Source: Desulfobacteraceae bacterium (GTDB lineage: Bacteria > Desulfobacterota > DSM-4660 > Desulfatiglandales > Desulfatiglandaceae). From it: a stretch of 13,452 nt of DNA. The position numbers were made by a program, and so were the translations under genes. Numbering within the stretch: the stretch's first letter is position 1; each line of letters starts with the position of its first letter. Below are positions 7,233 to 13,452 of the stretch, in pieces. Under the pieces are notes generated by a model. The model worked only from the letters and a program-made list of their open reading frames with translations. It was not told where the DNA came from and searched no databases. The stretch covers positions 1 to 13,452 of the forward strand of contig JABMQV010000253.1 of the NCBI GenBank assembly GCA_013203065.1, written 5' to 3'.

Positions 7233-7781
7233 ATGAAGAGATATGGAAAGACTTTGTGGATGGCGGCCTCTTTTTTTTCATTAATGATATTTGCCTGCGT
7301 TACCATCAATATATATTTCCCCGCCGAAAAGGTTGAATCCGTTGCAGGAGAGATCGTGGATGAGATCAGAGGCCAGAAGCCCGGCCAGATGAAGACTCCC
7401 CTGAAAAACGAAAAGGGTCTTCTTTTGAAAGAAACCCTTCTGGTTTTTGCCTGTCCCGCTGCCTTGGCCGATGAACCCCTGACCGTTTCCAACCCCACAA
7501 TCCGGGCCTTGAAGCAGCGGATGAAAACCCGGTATGCGCAGATGAAACCGTATTATCAAAAGGGCATGCTTATGGAGGAGAGTAACGGTTATGTTTCCCT
7601 TGGGAATACCGCCGGGTTGGGGTTGAAAGAGAAAAGGAATCTGAAAGGTCTTGTTAAGGCTGAAAACGGAGACAGAAAAAGACTCTATGCAGAGATCGCC
7701 AAGGCCTTAAGGATTGACCTAAGCCAGGTGAATCGGGTAGCGGAAATTTTTGGGAAAGAGTGGCAAAAGCCCGTCCGGTAA
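7233..7781 (+). CDS. ydbL: DUF1318 lipoprotein: YnbE-like head fused to a YdbL-like domain
   Basis: This 182-residue protein has a lipoprotein signal ending LMIFA-C22. Phe at -2 is atypical, but the spacing and hydrophobic core fit, and Val at +2 favours outer-membrane sorting. The mature N-terminus, CVTINIYFPAEKVESVAGE, recalls the short beta strand of YnbE (ITIN-like). Residues about 82-182 (PLTVSNPTIRALKQRMKTRY ... NGYVSL ... RKRLYAEIAKALRIDLSQV) match the YdbL/DUF1318 pattern. In E. coli YnbE (outer-membrane lipoprotein) and YdbL (periplasmic) are separate partners of YdbH. Here both roles seem to sit in one chain. A linker segment, KETLLVFACPAALADE (about 66-81), looks like an old signal peptide ending in A-L-A. 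GGGAGG (7222-7227) sits 5 nt before ATG. The gene shares the operon with the YdbH-like gene and is its probable partner. Confidence 0.8.
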   Translation: MKRYGKTLWMAASFFSLMIFACVTINIYFPAEKVESVAGEIVDEIRGQKPGQMKTPLKNEKGLLLKETLLVFACPAALADEPLTVSNPTIRALKQRMKTRYAQMKPYYQKGMLMEESNGYVSLGNTAGLGLKEKRNLKGLVKAENGDRKRLYAEIAKALRIDLSQVNRVAEIFGKEWQKPVR

Positions 7782-7911
7782 TAACTGAAGGATTGAAGTC
7801 TCGGTGGCAGGGAATAATACCTGAATCTTTAGGTCAGAAAATTAGCCGTGTCAACTCCAAGCTTTCAGTTTCTGGCAATTTGCCAAAGCAAATGGGATCA
7901 GGCGTAAATAT
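7782..7911. repeat. Convergent intergenic region with a 13-bp palindrome
   Basis: These 130 bases separate the convergent ends of the ydbL-like gene and the exporter. The only clear structure is the perfect palindrome TGGCAATTTGCCA at 7873-7885. It is AT-rich in the middle, has a one-base centre and is not followed by a T-run on either strand, so it is a poor intrinsic terminator. I see no convincing gene here. Confidence 0.35.
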
Positions 7912-9459
7912 TTAGAGCGGTAGGGACGTAAGCGTCTCCGGGTCGTCGCGCTGACGGCCCGGAACCATAAAAAACAGTGCCACAAAAAACCCCATAAGCA
8001 TCACCGCACCGGCCAGATAATAACCACCGGAAATACCCAGGGATACGGCATCTTGAAGTTCTTGGACAAGGTGCGGGTAGGTGGAAGCCATCTTGCTGAG
8101 GGCCCCCACTTGCCCATCCCGGGCTTCTGTAACAAGCCCCCCCAGTATGGCCTCATGCCCCGGCCCGCCGCCAGTTCCTTTGATGATAGCCGAGATCTTC
8201 CCCAGTTCGATGGTGTTTACCAGGGCACCCATGGCAGCCATTCCAACGGTTCCCCCCATCTGACGAAAGGTCTGAACAAGCCCCGAGGCCTGCCCCCTCA
8301 AGACACCGGGGACACGGCTAAGGGCATCCGTGTTGGTGGGGCTCATAACAAAACCGGCACCGGCACCGAGGATGGCCATTCCCGGGGCCAGCCAGGCATA
8401 GCTTTCTTTGGTGAGGAATAGCGCCTGGTGAAAAAAACCGGCAAAAATCAGCGCCGTACCGATGGCAGCGGGGATCTTCACCCCTGTTCGATCAAAGATA
8501 CGTCCCGCAACCTGGGCCATTATGACCGCGGGTATGACTGTTGGCAGCATCCCCAGACCCGCCTTGAGGGGGCTGAAACCGAGGACATCCTGCATGTAAA
8601 TGGCGCTGAATACCACCTGGCCCACCAGAGCGAACTGGGTACAAAAAAGCACCAGGGTATCTGCCGCAAAACTGCGGTTTTGGAACAGACGCATTTCTAT
8701 CAAGGGATTTTTGACCCTTGTCTCAACCACCACAAGAAGCCCGAGAAGGCTGATTCCTGCTGCAAAAAGGACCAGAATAGCCGGCGATGTCCATCCCCAG
8801 GTTCGGCCCTGCTGGATTGCCAGCACAAGGGCGGGGGCACCTAGAATAAGGAGGGAAAGACCGGCAAAGTCCACGGATTGGGAGGGGGGCTTTTGGTCTT
8901 TGGGGCGAACGAGCAGGGTGAGGGCCATGGCAGCGGCGGCTATGGGGATGTTGATCCAGAACGCCCAGCGCCACGATAGGTATTGTGTGAGTGCCCCACC
9001 CAGGAGCGGGCCCGCCGCCATGAAGGACATGGCCACCCCGGCATAGACCGCCATGGCCTTACCGCGCTCATGCAACCCGAAGGTGGTTGTAACGATCGCC
9101 GCCGAGGCAGGCTGCATAAATGCCGCACCAATCCCCTGCAAAATACGGCCGAGGATAATCACGGTTTCATTTGGCGCAAGCCCGCATAAGACCGAGGCCC
9201 CCGCGAACAGGGTGGCTCCGCCCATAAATGCCGTGACCCGGCCGACCAGGTCCCCGATACGCCCTCCGATGGCCACTGTGGCCGCCAGTGCCAGGATATA
9301 GGCGTTGATTACCCACTGCAGATCCGTCTGAGACAGGTCGAGATCCCGCTGGATCCGAGGGAGGGCCACACTCACGATCGTCTGATCGATCATAATCATG
9401 GCCAGGGATCCTGTCATAGCGACCAGTATCCACCACCTGCGGTTCCGGGCTGAAAACAT
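7912..9459 (-). CDS. DHA2-family (EmrB/QacA-type) MFS multidrug exporter
   Basis: This 515-residue proton-driven exporter of the inner membrane has the size and hydrophobic pattern of a 14-TM DHA2 member. Diagnostic motifs are D1 in TM1 (MIMIDQTIVSVALPRIQ, 22-38), motif A (GGRIGDLVGRV, 65-75), motif B with Arg105 (ILGRILQGIG) and antiporter motif C (GVAMSFMAAGPLLGG, 141-155), followed by WRWAFWINIPI. The chosen start is ATG at 9459, because family members usually begin just before the RRWW...TM1 segment. The frame stays open to ATG 9516, which would add 19 residues. Neither start has a clear Shine-Dalgarno, so the N-terminus is uncertain. No MFP (EmrA) or outer-membrane partner is adjacent. 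The gene is convergent with the ydbL-like gene and divergent from the UPF0182 gene. Substrates are unknown. Confidence 0.92.
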   Translation of the reverse strand: MFSARNRRWWILVAMTGSLAMIMIDQTIVSVALPRIQRDLDLSQTDLQWVINAYILALAATVAIGGRIGDLVGRVTAFMGGATLFAGASVLCGLAPNETVIILGRILQGIGAAFMQPASAAIVTTTFGLHERGKAMAVYAGVAMSFMAAGPLLGGALTQYLSWRWAFWINIPIAAAAMALTLLVRPKDQKPPSQSVDFAGLSLLILGAPALVLAIQQGRTWGWTSPAILVLFAAGISLLGLLVVVETRVKNPLIEMRLFQNRSFAADTLVLFCTQFALVGQVVFSAIYMQDVLGFSPLKAGLGMLPTVIPAVIMAQVAGRIFDRTGVKIPAAIGTALIFAGFFHQALFLTKESYAWLAPGMAILGAGAGFVMSPTNTDALSRVPGVLRGQASGLVQTFRQMGGTVGMAAMGALVNTIELGKISAIIKGTGGGPGHEAILGGLVTEARDGQVGALSKMASTYPHLVQELQDAVSLGISGGYYLAGAVMLMGFFVALFFMVPGRQRDDPETLTSLPL

Positions 9460-9557
9460 AGAGATTCTCACGTAAGAGAGATATTCGTCGGATAGCAGCT
9501 GAAGGCTTACCAGCATCCATGGGGATTGTAAAGAATCGTTCTGGTTTTGGAATCGGG

Positions 9558-9574
9558 TTCATAAAAGATATGAA
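9558..9574. promoter_or_regulatory. Palindrome upstream of the exporter, candidate operator
   Basis: TTCATAAAAGATATGAA is a 6+5+6 inverted repeat about 100 bp upstream of the likely exporter start and 42 bp upstream of its alternative start. Its size and place suit a TetR- or MarR-type operator for an efflux gene. No good -35/-10 pair is visible beside it on the minus strand, so this is only a candidate. Confidence 0.3.
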
Positions 9575-9725
9575 ACATGAAAGACAATCATTCAAGGTGC
9601 TGAAGCAGGTTGCAAAACTAAACCGGTCGTGTCTTTTGCGGGTCTGGTGGGATAAGCGGGAGCCGGTATTCACTGAATAAGGCATGCGGTGGCAAGGGGA
9701 AAGAGGCTGCAGGACGAGACAATCA

Positions 9726-9753
9726 TTGACAAACCCTGGTTTGTTGATACTAT
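9726..9753 (+). promoter_or_regulatory. Promoter with a perfect palindrome in the spacer, toward the UPF0182 gene
   Basis: A consensus -35 box TTGACA (9726-9731) and a -10 box TACTAT (9748-9753, 4/6) are separated by 16 bp. The perfect inverted repeat ACAAACCCTGGTTTGT (9729-9744, arms of 7 around CT) overlaps the -35 box and fills most of the spacer. A protein bound there would block RNA polymerase, so this is a plausible repressor site. It leaves a leader of about 185 nt before the ATG at 9945. Confidence 0.5.
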
Positions 9754-9944
9754 CCCCGGTACCCACCGGTGCGGGTTCGGTCCTATTCCTTTCATGGGTG
9801 GGCAATAAAAGAAAGATGGCTGGTTATTTCAGGGATTTAAGGTATTGTGAATTATTTTTTCAAGTTAGATACGTGAAAATTTTTTTATGATAAGCTTTTT
9901 GGCTTCTTAACATGTCATTTACATCAGACTAGCGGAGATTAATT

Positions 9945-12815
9945 ATGAAATTAAAATTATTGATCGGGTGCGGGCTCTTAATCCTTCTTTTGCTTTTTTC
10001 ACTTGTTTCCATATACCCTGATTGGCTGTGGTTTAAGAATCTGAGTTTTTCCCCAGTCTTTTTGACCATGTTATTTACCAAATTCGGATTTGGCCTTGTG
10101 GTCTGGGTCTTCTTGATCCTTATCATAGCAGTTAACCTTTATATCGCCAGACGGCTGAGCCCGGGGGCCGGCCCTGGAGTTTCCCTTAAGATCGAAGGTG
10201 GTTATGGACCGCAGCTTGGCCTTTCAGGAAATACCCTGAACCTCCTTTTTGTAGTCTTTATCCTGGTTGCAAGTTTTTTTATTGCATCAAAGGGCTCCGA
10301 TAAGTGGAACCTGGTCCTCCGCTATCTGTACCAGGAACCCTTTGGCATCACAGACCCTGTCTTTAATAAAGACGTGGGTTTCTATGTGTTTGCCCTTCCT
10401 CTTTACGATTTTATTCGGGGCGGTTTGCTGATCCTTTTCTTTTTCGCCGCCGGTCTGACCATCGTCTGGTACCTGAAAAACGGCACCATTCAAGTAATCG
10501 GTGAAGTTGTCCAGGCGGCAGGTGGGCCGCCTTCTTTGCCAAAAGTTGCGATTGCACCGGAGGTTAAAAAACACCTCATTTTCCTGGCGGGTATTATTGT
10601 CTTGCTCCTGGCGTGGGGGTATCAACTCAAGATCTACAGCCTTCTCTATTCCACACAGGGGCCCGCCTTTGGTGCCAGCTATACGGATGTTAACGTCAAG
10701 GTCTGGGCCTTTAGAATTCTGATTTTTGTCTCTCTTGCCTTTGCTGTTTTGCTTTTTGTGAACGCCTTTAAACCCAGGACAAAACCCCTCTTGATAAGCG
10801 GTGGGGTGTGGGTGGGGTCCATACTCCTCTTTTCCACCATACTCCCCATGGCCATACAGAAGTTTGTGGTTAAACCCAATGAACTGACCAAGGAATCCAA
10901 GTACATTAACTATAACATCGATTACACCCGCCAGGCCTATAATCTGAACAAGATAAAAGAGGTCAGTTTTGAGGTTAACGACAACCTGAGTATGGAAGAT
11001 GTAAAGAAGCAGAGCGGAACGATTCAAAATATCAGGATCTGGGACGAACGTCCCTTGCTTCAGACCTACAGACAGATTCAGGCCATACGGCTATATTACG
11101 ATTTTTACAATGTAGACGTGGATCGTTATGAAATCAATGACCAGTATCGGCAGCTCATGCTGTCGGCAAGGGAAATGGTGGTGAGCCAGCTTCCTCCCAG
11201 GGCGAATACCTGGGTTAACAGGCACCTCACCTATACCCATGGCTACGGCTTGGCCGCAAGTCCGGTGAATGAAGTCACCAGCGAAGGGCTGCCCCGCCTG
11301 TTTATCAAAGACCTGCCCCCCGTCTCTGACGTTGATCTCAAGGTAGACCGGCCGGAGATATATTATGGGGAAAAAACCGGTCAATATGTTCTGGTAAAGA
11401 CCAAAGCCAAAGAATTTGATTATCCCAAGGGCGACAAGAACGTCTTTACCACCTACGAGGGCAAGGGGGGTGTTCCAATCAAATCAGTATATCGAAGGCT
11501 CCTGTTTGCCTATGAATTTATGGACCCTCAAATACTCTTTACCAACTATCTGGGCCCGGAGAGCAGGATCATGTATAAGCGCAGGATTGACAGGCGGGCA
11601 GCTGCCATAGCCCCCTTCCTGAGTTATGACCATGATCCTTACCTGGTTCTCTCCGGGGGAAAACTCTACTGGATTCTTGATGCCTATACCACCTCCGATA
11701 TGTACCCATATTCTCGCCGATCTCAAGGCGTTTTCAAGAATAAGTCGCTTAACTACATCCGCAACTCAGTCAAGGTCACCGTTGACGCCTACAACGGAAA
11801 TGTCTGCTTTTATCTGATTGATGAAAAGGATCCCATTGCCAAGGTCTACGCGCGTATATTCCCTGATCTGTTCAAGCCGTTTGAGGAGATGCCCGATGAC
11901 TTGAAAACGCACATCCGTTACCCTAGGGACCTCTTCAATATCCAGGCGGCCACGTACACGAGGTATCACATGAAGGACGTCCAGGTCTTCTATAGTGAGG
12001 AAGATCTCTGGCAGCTCCCCGACGAACTTTACGGGGATAGCCCGCAGAAAATGGAGCCCTATTATATCATCATAAAACTGCCCGAAGGCGAGAAAGAGGA
12101 GTTTCTTCTTATGCTCCCTTTTACCCCTTCCAAGAAGGATAATATGATCGGGTGGCTGGCGGCCAGAAGCGACCTGCCAAATTACGGAAATCTCATCGCC
12201 TATAAACTGCCCAAGGAAAAGCTGGTCTACGGACCCATGCAGATAGAGGCCAGGGTGGACCAGCAAACGGATATCTCCCGGGAGTTGAGTCTGTGGGGTC
12301 AGAGGGGTTCAGGCGTCATCAGGGGCAATCTCCTGGCTATTCCCTTGTCTGACTCCTTTATTTATGTGGAGCCCATTTACCTGGAAGCAACACAGCAAGA
12401 AAGCGTTCAGCCACCAGGCGGAGCGACCCAATCCAGGGGTATGGGAAAACCCCGGGGAGGACAGGGCGCGGCTTCATCCGGGCGTGATAAGGCGAGGACT
12501 GCGGCCCTGCCCGAACTAAAGAGGGTTATCGTGGCATATGCCAACCGTATCTCCATGAAAGAAACTCTTGATGAGGCCTTGTTCAGTGTCCTGGGAGGAG
12601 GAATACCGCCCAAGGAGTTGGCTGTCCCAGCTGCTACGGAGATCCTCAAGTCTTCCGATCTGGGGGTTGCGGCCCTGGAACACTACAATAATGCGAAGGC
12701 CTATCTGCAGCAGGGAAATTGGGGCGGTTATGGGGAAGAATTGGAAAAGCTGGAGAAAGTTCTGAGGGAATTGGCCCGGTCCACCCCCTCCAATCCCATA
12801 TCAACGGGTCAATAA
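9945..12815 (+). CDS. UPF0182 (COG1615) large multi-pass membrane protein
   Basis: This 956-residue inner-membrane protein of unknown function has about seven transmembrane helices in its first third (near residues 4-23, 45-68, 97-114, 158-176, 209-225, 254-274 and 283-303). A large extracytoplasmic domain follows. Family signatures seen are DPVFNKDVGFYVFALPLY (137-154) and KFVVKPNELTKESKYI (306-321), the latter right after the last helix. Near the C-terminus a Gly/Gln/Ser/Arg-rich low-complexity stretch (about 816-852) interrupts the conserved line between PIYLEA and ALPELKRVIVAYANRI. GGAG (9934-9937) lies 7 nt before ATG. Length is in the usual family range (about 900-1000). It stands alone behind its own promoter; no neighbour indicates a pathway. 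The family assignment is firm, the role is not known to me. Confidence 0.93.
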   Translation: MKLKLLIGCGLLILLLLFSLVSIYPDWLWFKNLSFSPVFLTMLFTKFGFGLVVWVFLILIIAVNLYIARRLSPGAGPGVSLKIEGGYGPQLGLSGNTLNLLFVVFILVASFFIASKGSDKWNLVLRYLYQEPFGITDPVFNKDVGFYVFALPLYDFIRGGLLILFFFAAGLTIVWYLKNGTIQVIGEVVQAAGGPPSLPKVAIAPEVKKHLIFLAGIIVLLLAWGYQLKIYSLLYSTQGPAFGASYTDVNVKVWAFRILIFVSLAFAVLLFVNAFKPRTKPLLISGGVWVGSILLFSTILPMAIQKFVVKPNELTKESKYINYNIDYTRQAYNLNKIKEVSFEVNDNLSMEDVKKQSGTIQNIRIWDERPLLQTYRQIQAIRLYYDFYNVDVDRYEINDQYRQLMLSAREMVVSQLPPRANTWVNRHLTYTHGYGLAASPVNEVTSEGLPRLFIKDLPPVSDVDLKVDRPEIYYGEKTGQYVLVKTKAKEFDYPKGDKNVFTTYEGKGGVPIKSVYRRLLFAYEFMDPQILFTNYLGPESRIMYKRRIDRRAAAIAPFLSYDHDPYLVLSGGKLYWILDAYTTSDMYPYSRRSQGVFKNKSLNYIRNSVKVTVDAYNGNVCFYLIDEKDPIAKVYARIFPDLFKPFEEMPDDLKTHIRYPRDLFNIQAATYTRYHMKDVQVFYSEEDLWQLPDELYGDSPQKMEPYYIIIKLPEGEKEEFLLMLPFTPSKKDNMIGWLAARSDLPNYGNLIAYKLPKEKLVYGPMQIEARVDQQTDISRELSLWGQRGSGVIRGNLLAIPLSDSFIYVEPIYLEATQQESVQPPGGATQSRGMGKPRGGQGAASSGRDKARTAALPELKRVIVAYANRISMKETLDEALFSVLGGGIPPKELAVPAATEILKSSDLGVAALEHYNNAKAYLQQGNWGGYGEELEKLEKVLRELARSTPSNPISTGQ

Positions 12816-12830
12816 ATTGAAAAAATAGGC

Positions 12831-12859
12831 TTGACAAAACTACCACAATGTGGCATACT
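12831..12859 (+). promoter_or_regulatory. Promoter with palindromic CCACAATGTGG spacer, upstream of the HTH gene
   Basis: A consensus TTGACA (12831-12836) and a -10 box CATACT (12854-12859, 4/6) are separated by the optimal 17 bp. The perfect inverted repeat CCACAATGTGG (12843-12853) abuts the -10 box, where a bound repressor would block initiation. It begins 15 bases after the UPF0182 stop, so the HTH gene very likely has its own transcript. Autoregulation by the HTH protein is possible but not shown. Confidence 0.6.
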
Positions 12860-12865
12860 TCTTTT

Positions 12866-13124
12866 ATCGGGGTACGTTGCCGGGTGACCGCTTCGGGTGA
12901 ATATCGGGATGACCTTGTGTTTAATTACGACGCGTGCCGCTGGTAAAAGGATCTTCTTCCTATGTTGGCTTGATCACTCCTCCCTGGTCCCGAGGGTAAA
13001 CCAGCTACCCCCCAATTCATAAAAGCCTTTTTAGAAGGCCACTTAACTGGTGCGTTTTGCGTGCGGATTCCCGGACTGTTCCCCGCGGCCGAACTTTGGA
13101 TGGAAGGGGGGGAGGGACTGTTTC
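12866..13124 (+). other. Long 5' leader of the HTH gene, possibly structured RNA
   Basis: About 260 nt lie between the predicted transcription start and the chosen start codon. Three near-copies of CGGGTGA occur at 12881-12887, 12894-12900 and 12905-12912 (the last CGGGATGA). CTGGT occurs at both 12940-12944 and 12984-12988, and either copy can pair with ACCAG at 13000-13004, giving mutually exclusive stems. CCTCCC (12979-12984) and a C6 run (13008-13013) are complementary to the G-rich ribosome-binding site (13106-13116). I do not recognise a known riboswitch class. A 37-codon open frame at 12909-13022 has no Shine-Dalgarno and is probably not translated. Confidence 0.35.
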
Positions 13125-13452
13125 GTGTGCCAAGGGATGGGGTGTAAGATGGGAAAGACAAAGATTGAGTCTCGTGTGAAAGAGCAGTATGGGATGAGCC
13201 TCTATGAATTCATCAAACAAAAGATCGAAGTCGAGGCCCTTCATGATTATGAAATTGCCTCTTCTCTGGGAATATCTTCCAGCTCAGTAGGAAGATTTAG
13301 AAGACTCCTTGGAATTGGGAAGACAAACGGGTTTGCAAGGCGGTTTGAGCGAACTTACGGGAAGGGCACCATTGAAACGTTCAAACGTATCATTAGTGAT
13401 ACGGACAATTCTCTCGCTGATGTAGCCAGGCATTTTCAATTCTCCCGAGAAA
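13125..13452 (+). CDS. Helix-turn-helix DNA-binding protein with possible second HTH (3' truncated)
   Basis: The frame runs open through the window end, giving 109 visible residues from GTG 13125. A clear helix-turn-helix occupies about residues 39-64 (LHDYEIASSLGISSSSVGRFRRLLGI), a pattern like homeodomain/sigma-region-4-type HTHs. After a basic linker, a second one begins at about 95 (NSLADVARHFQFSRE) and is cut by the window edge. GTG 13125 is chosen because the G-rich Shine-Dalgarno GGAGGG (13111-13116) lies 8 nt upstream. In-frame ATGs at 13137 and 13149 are alternatives; the latter would give the more ordinary start MGKTKIESR but sits 32 nt from that site. I do not recognise a named family. 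A sequence-specific regulator, phage-like repressor or recombination accessory protein are all possible. Confidence 0.7.
   Translation, partial: MCQGMGCKMGKTKIESRVKEQYGMSLYEFIKQKIEVEALHDYEIASSLGISSSSVGRFRRLLGIGKTNGFARRFERTYGKGTIETFKRIISDTDNSLADVARHFQFSRE

Larger units (their letters stand above)
9517..9944. other. Divergent intergenic region between exporter and UPF0182 gene
   Basis: These 428 bases have no convincing gene; short open frames in them lack family features and Shine-Dalgarno sites. They hold a palindrome near the exporter (9558-9574), a promoter with a palindromic spacer pointing to the UPF0182 gene (9726-9753), and then a leader of about 185 nt. In the leader CCCACC (9762-9767) can pair with GGTGGG (9797-9802). 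The last 110 bases are strongly AT-rich, with T-runs and a second possible -10 (TATGAT, 9886-9891). Confidence 0.5.

Noticed and set aside
9167..9805. 212-codon minus-strand frame overlapping the exporter's 5' end and its upstream region
   Set aside because: It overlaps the exporter's N-terminal coding part in another frame, is rich in scattered Cys/His/Pro without domain pattern, and lacks a Shine-Dalgarno site.
9684..9890. 68-codon plus-strand frame before the UPF0182 gene
   Set aside because: It spans the likely promoter and AT-rich leader, has no ribosome-binding site and no recognisable protein pattern.
12909..13022. 37-codon frame in the HTH-gene leader as a regulatory leader peptide
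   Set aside because: There is no Shine-Dalgarno before its ATG and no run of a single amino acid codon as in classical attenuators; noted only as part of the leader.
13025..13039. GCCTT/AAGGC hairpin as a terminator in the leader
   Set aside because: The stem is only five base pairs and has no T-run on the plus strand; on the minus strand it has a short T4 but no gene ends there.
1..13452. CRISPR arrays, insertion sequences, tRNA or rRNA genes
   Set aside because: No spaced direct repeats, terminal inverted repeats with transposase, T-loop/acceptor patterns or rRNA-like sequence were seen on reading both strands.

Overview
The window looks like a chromosomal segment of a Gram-negative anaerobe, most plausibly a deltaproteobacterium (Desulfobacterota). 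The reasons are a cytosolic Mo/W-bis-pterin oxidoreductase carrying one [4Fe-4S] cluster, paired with an anaerobe-type flavin oxidoreductase of the FabK/NMO fold; an AsmA/YdbH-like envelope protein followed by a DUF1318 (YdbL) lipoprotein; and a large UPF0182 membrane protein. Taxonomy is inferred from gene content only. I see no rRNA, tRNA, insertion sequence, CRISPR array or phage gene. All genes except the efflux pump lie on the + strand.

Layout. (1) Positions 1-332 hold the 3' part of a MarR-family regulator, followed by a promoter that overlaps a near-perfect 20-bp palindrome of MarR type. (2) A 745-residue molybdopterin oxidoreductase (469-2706) and a FabK/nitronate-monooxygenase-fold flavoprotein (2868-3761) are probably co-transcribed, with two tandem hairpins between them and a terminator-like hairpin behind. 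MarR, operator and the two redox enzymes read as one inducible catabolic or detoxification module. The substrate is unknown. (3) A sigma70-like promoter (3847-3875) precedes a 1083-residue AsmA/YdbH-like protein (3919-7170) and a 182-residue DUF1318 lipoprotein (7233-7781). Together they resemble the YdbH-YnbE-YdbL inter-membrane system, with the YnbE-like lipoprotein and YdbL apparently fused into one chain. (4) A 14-TM DHA2-type MFS drug exporter lies on the minus strand (7912-9459), convergent with the ydbL-like gene. (5) A 0.4-kb divergent region carries palindromes and a promoter with a perfect palindrome in its spacer. It leads to a 956-residue UPF0182 membrane protein (9945-12815). (6) A third promoter with a palindromic spacer (12831-12859) starts a leader of about 260 nt in front of a gene with one clear and one partial helix-turn-helix (13125 to the window end, truncated).

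The most notable points are the flavoprotein's loss of the family's catalytic His inside an otherwise well-kept FabK-like motif; the Mo enzyme's Cys-Gly at the presumed metal-ligand position, in place of the Cys/Sec-His of formate dehydrogenases; the lipoprotein/YdbL fusion with an internal signal-peptide-like segment; and the long, structured-looking leader before the HTH gene. None of these can be called new without database searches, which I could not run.
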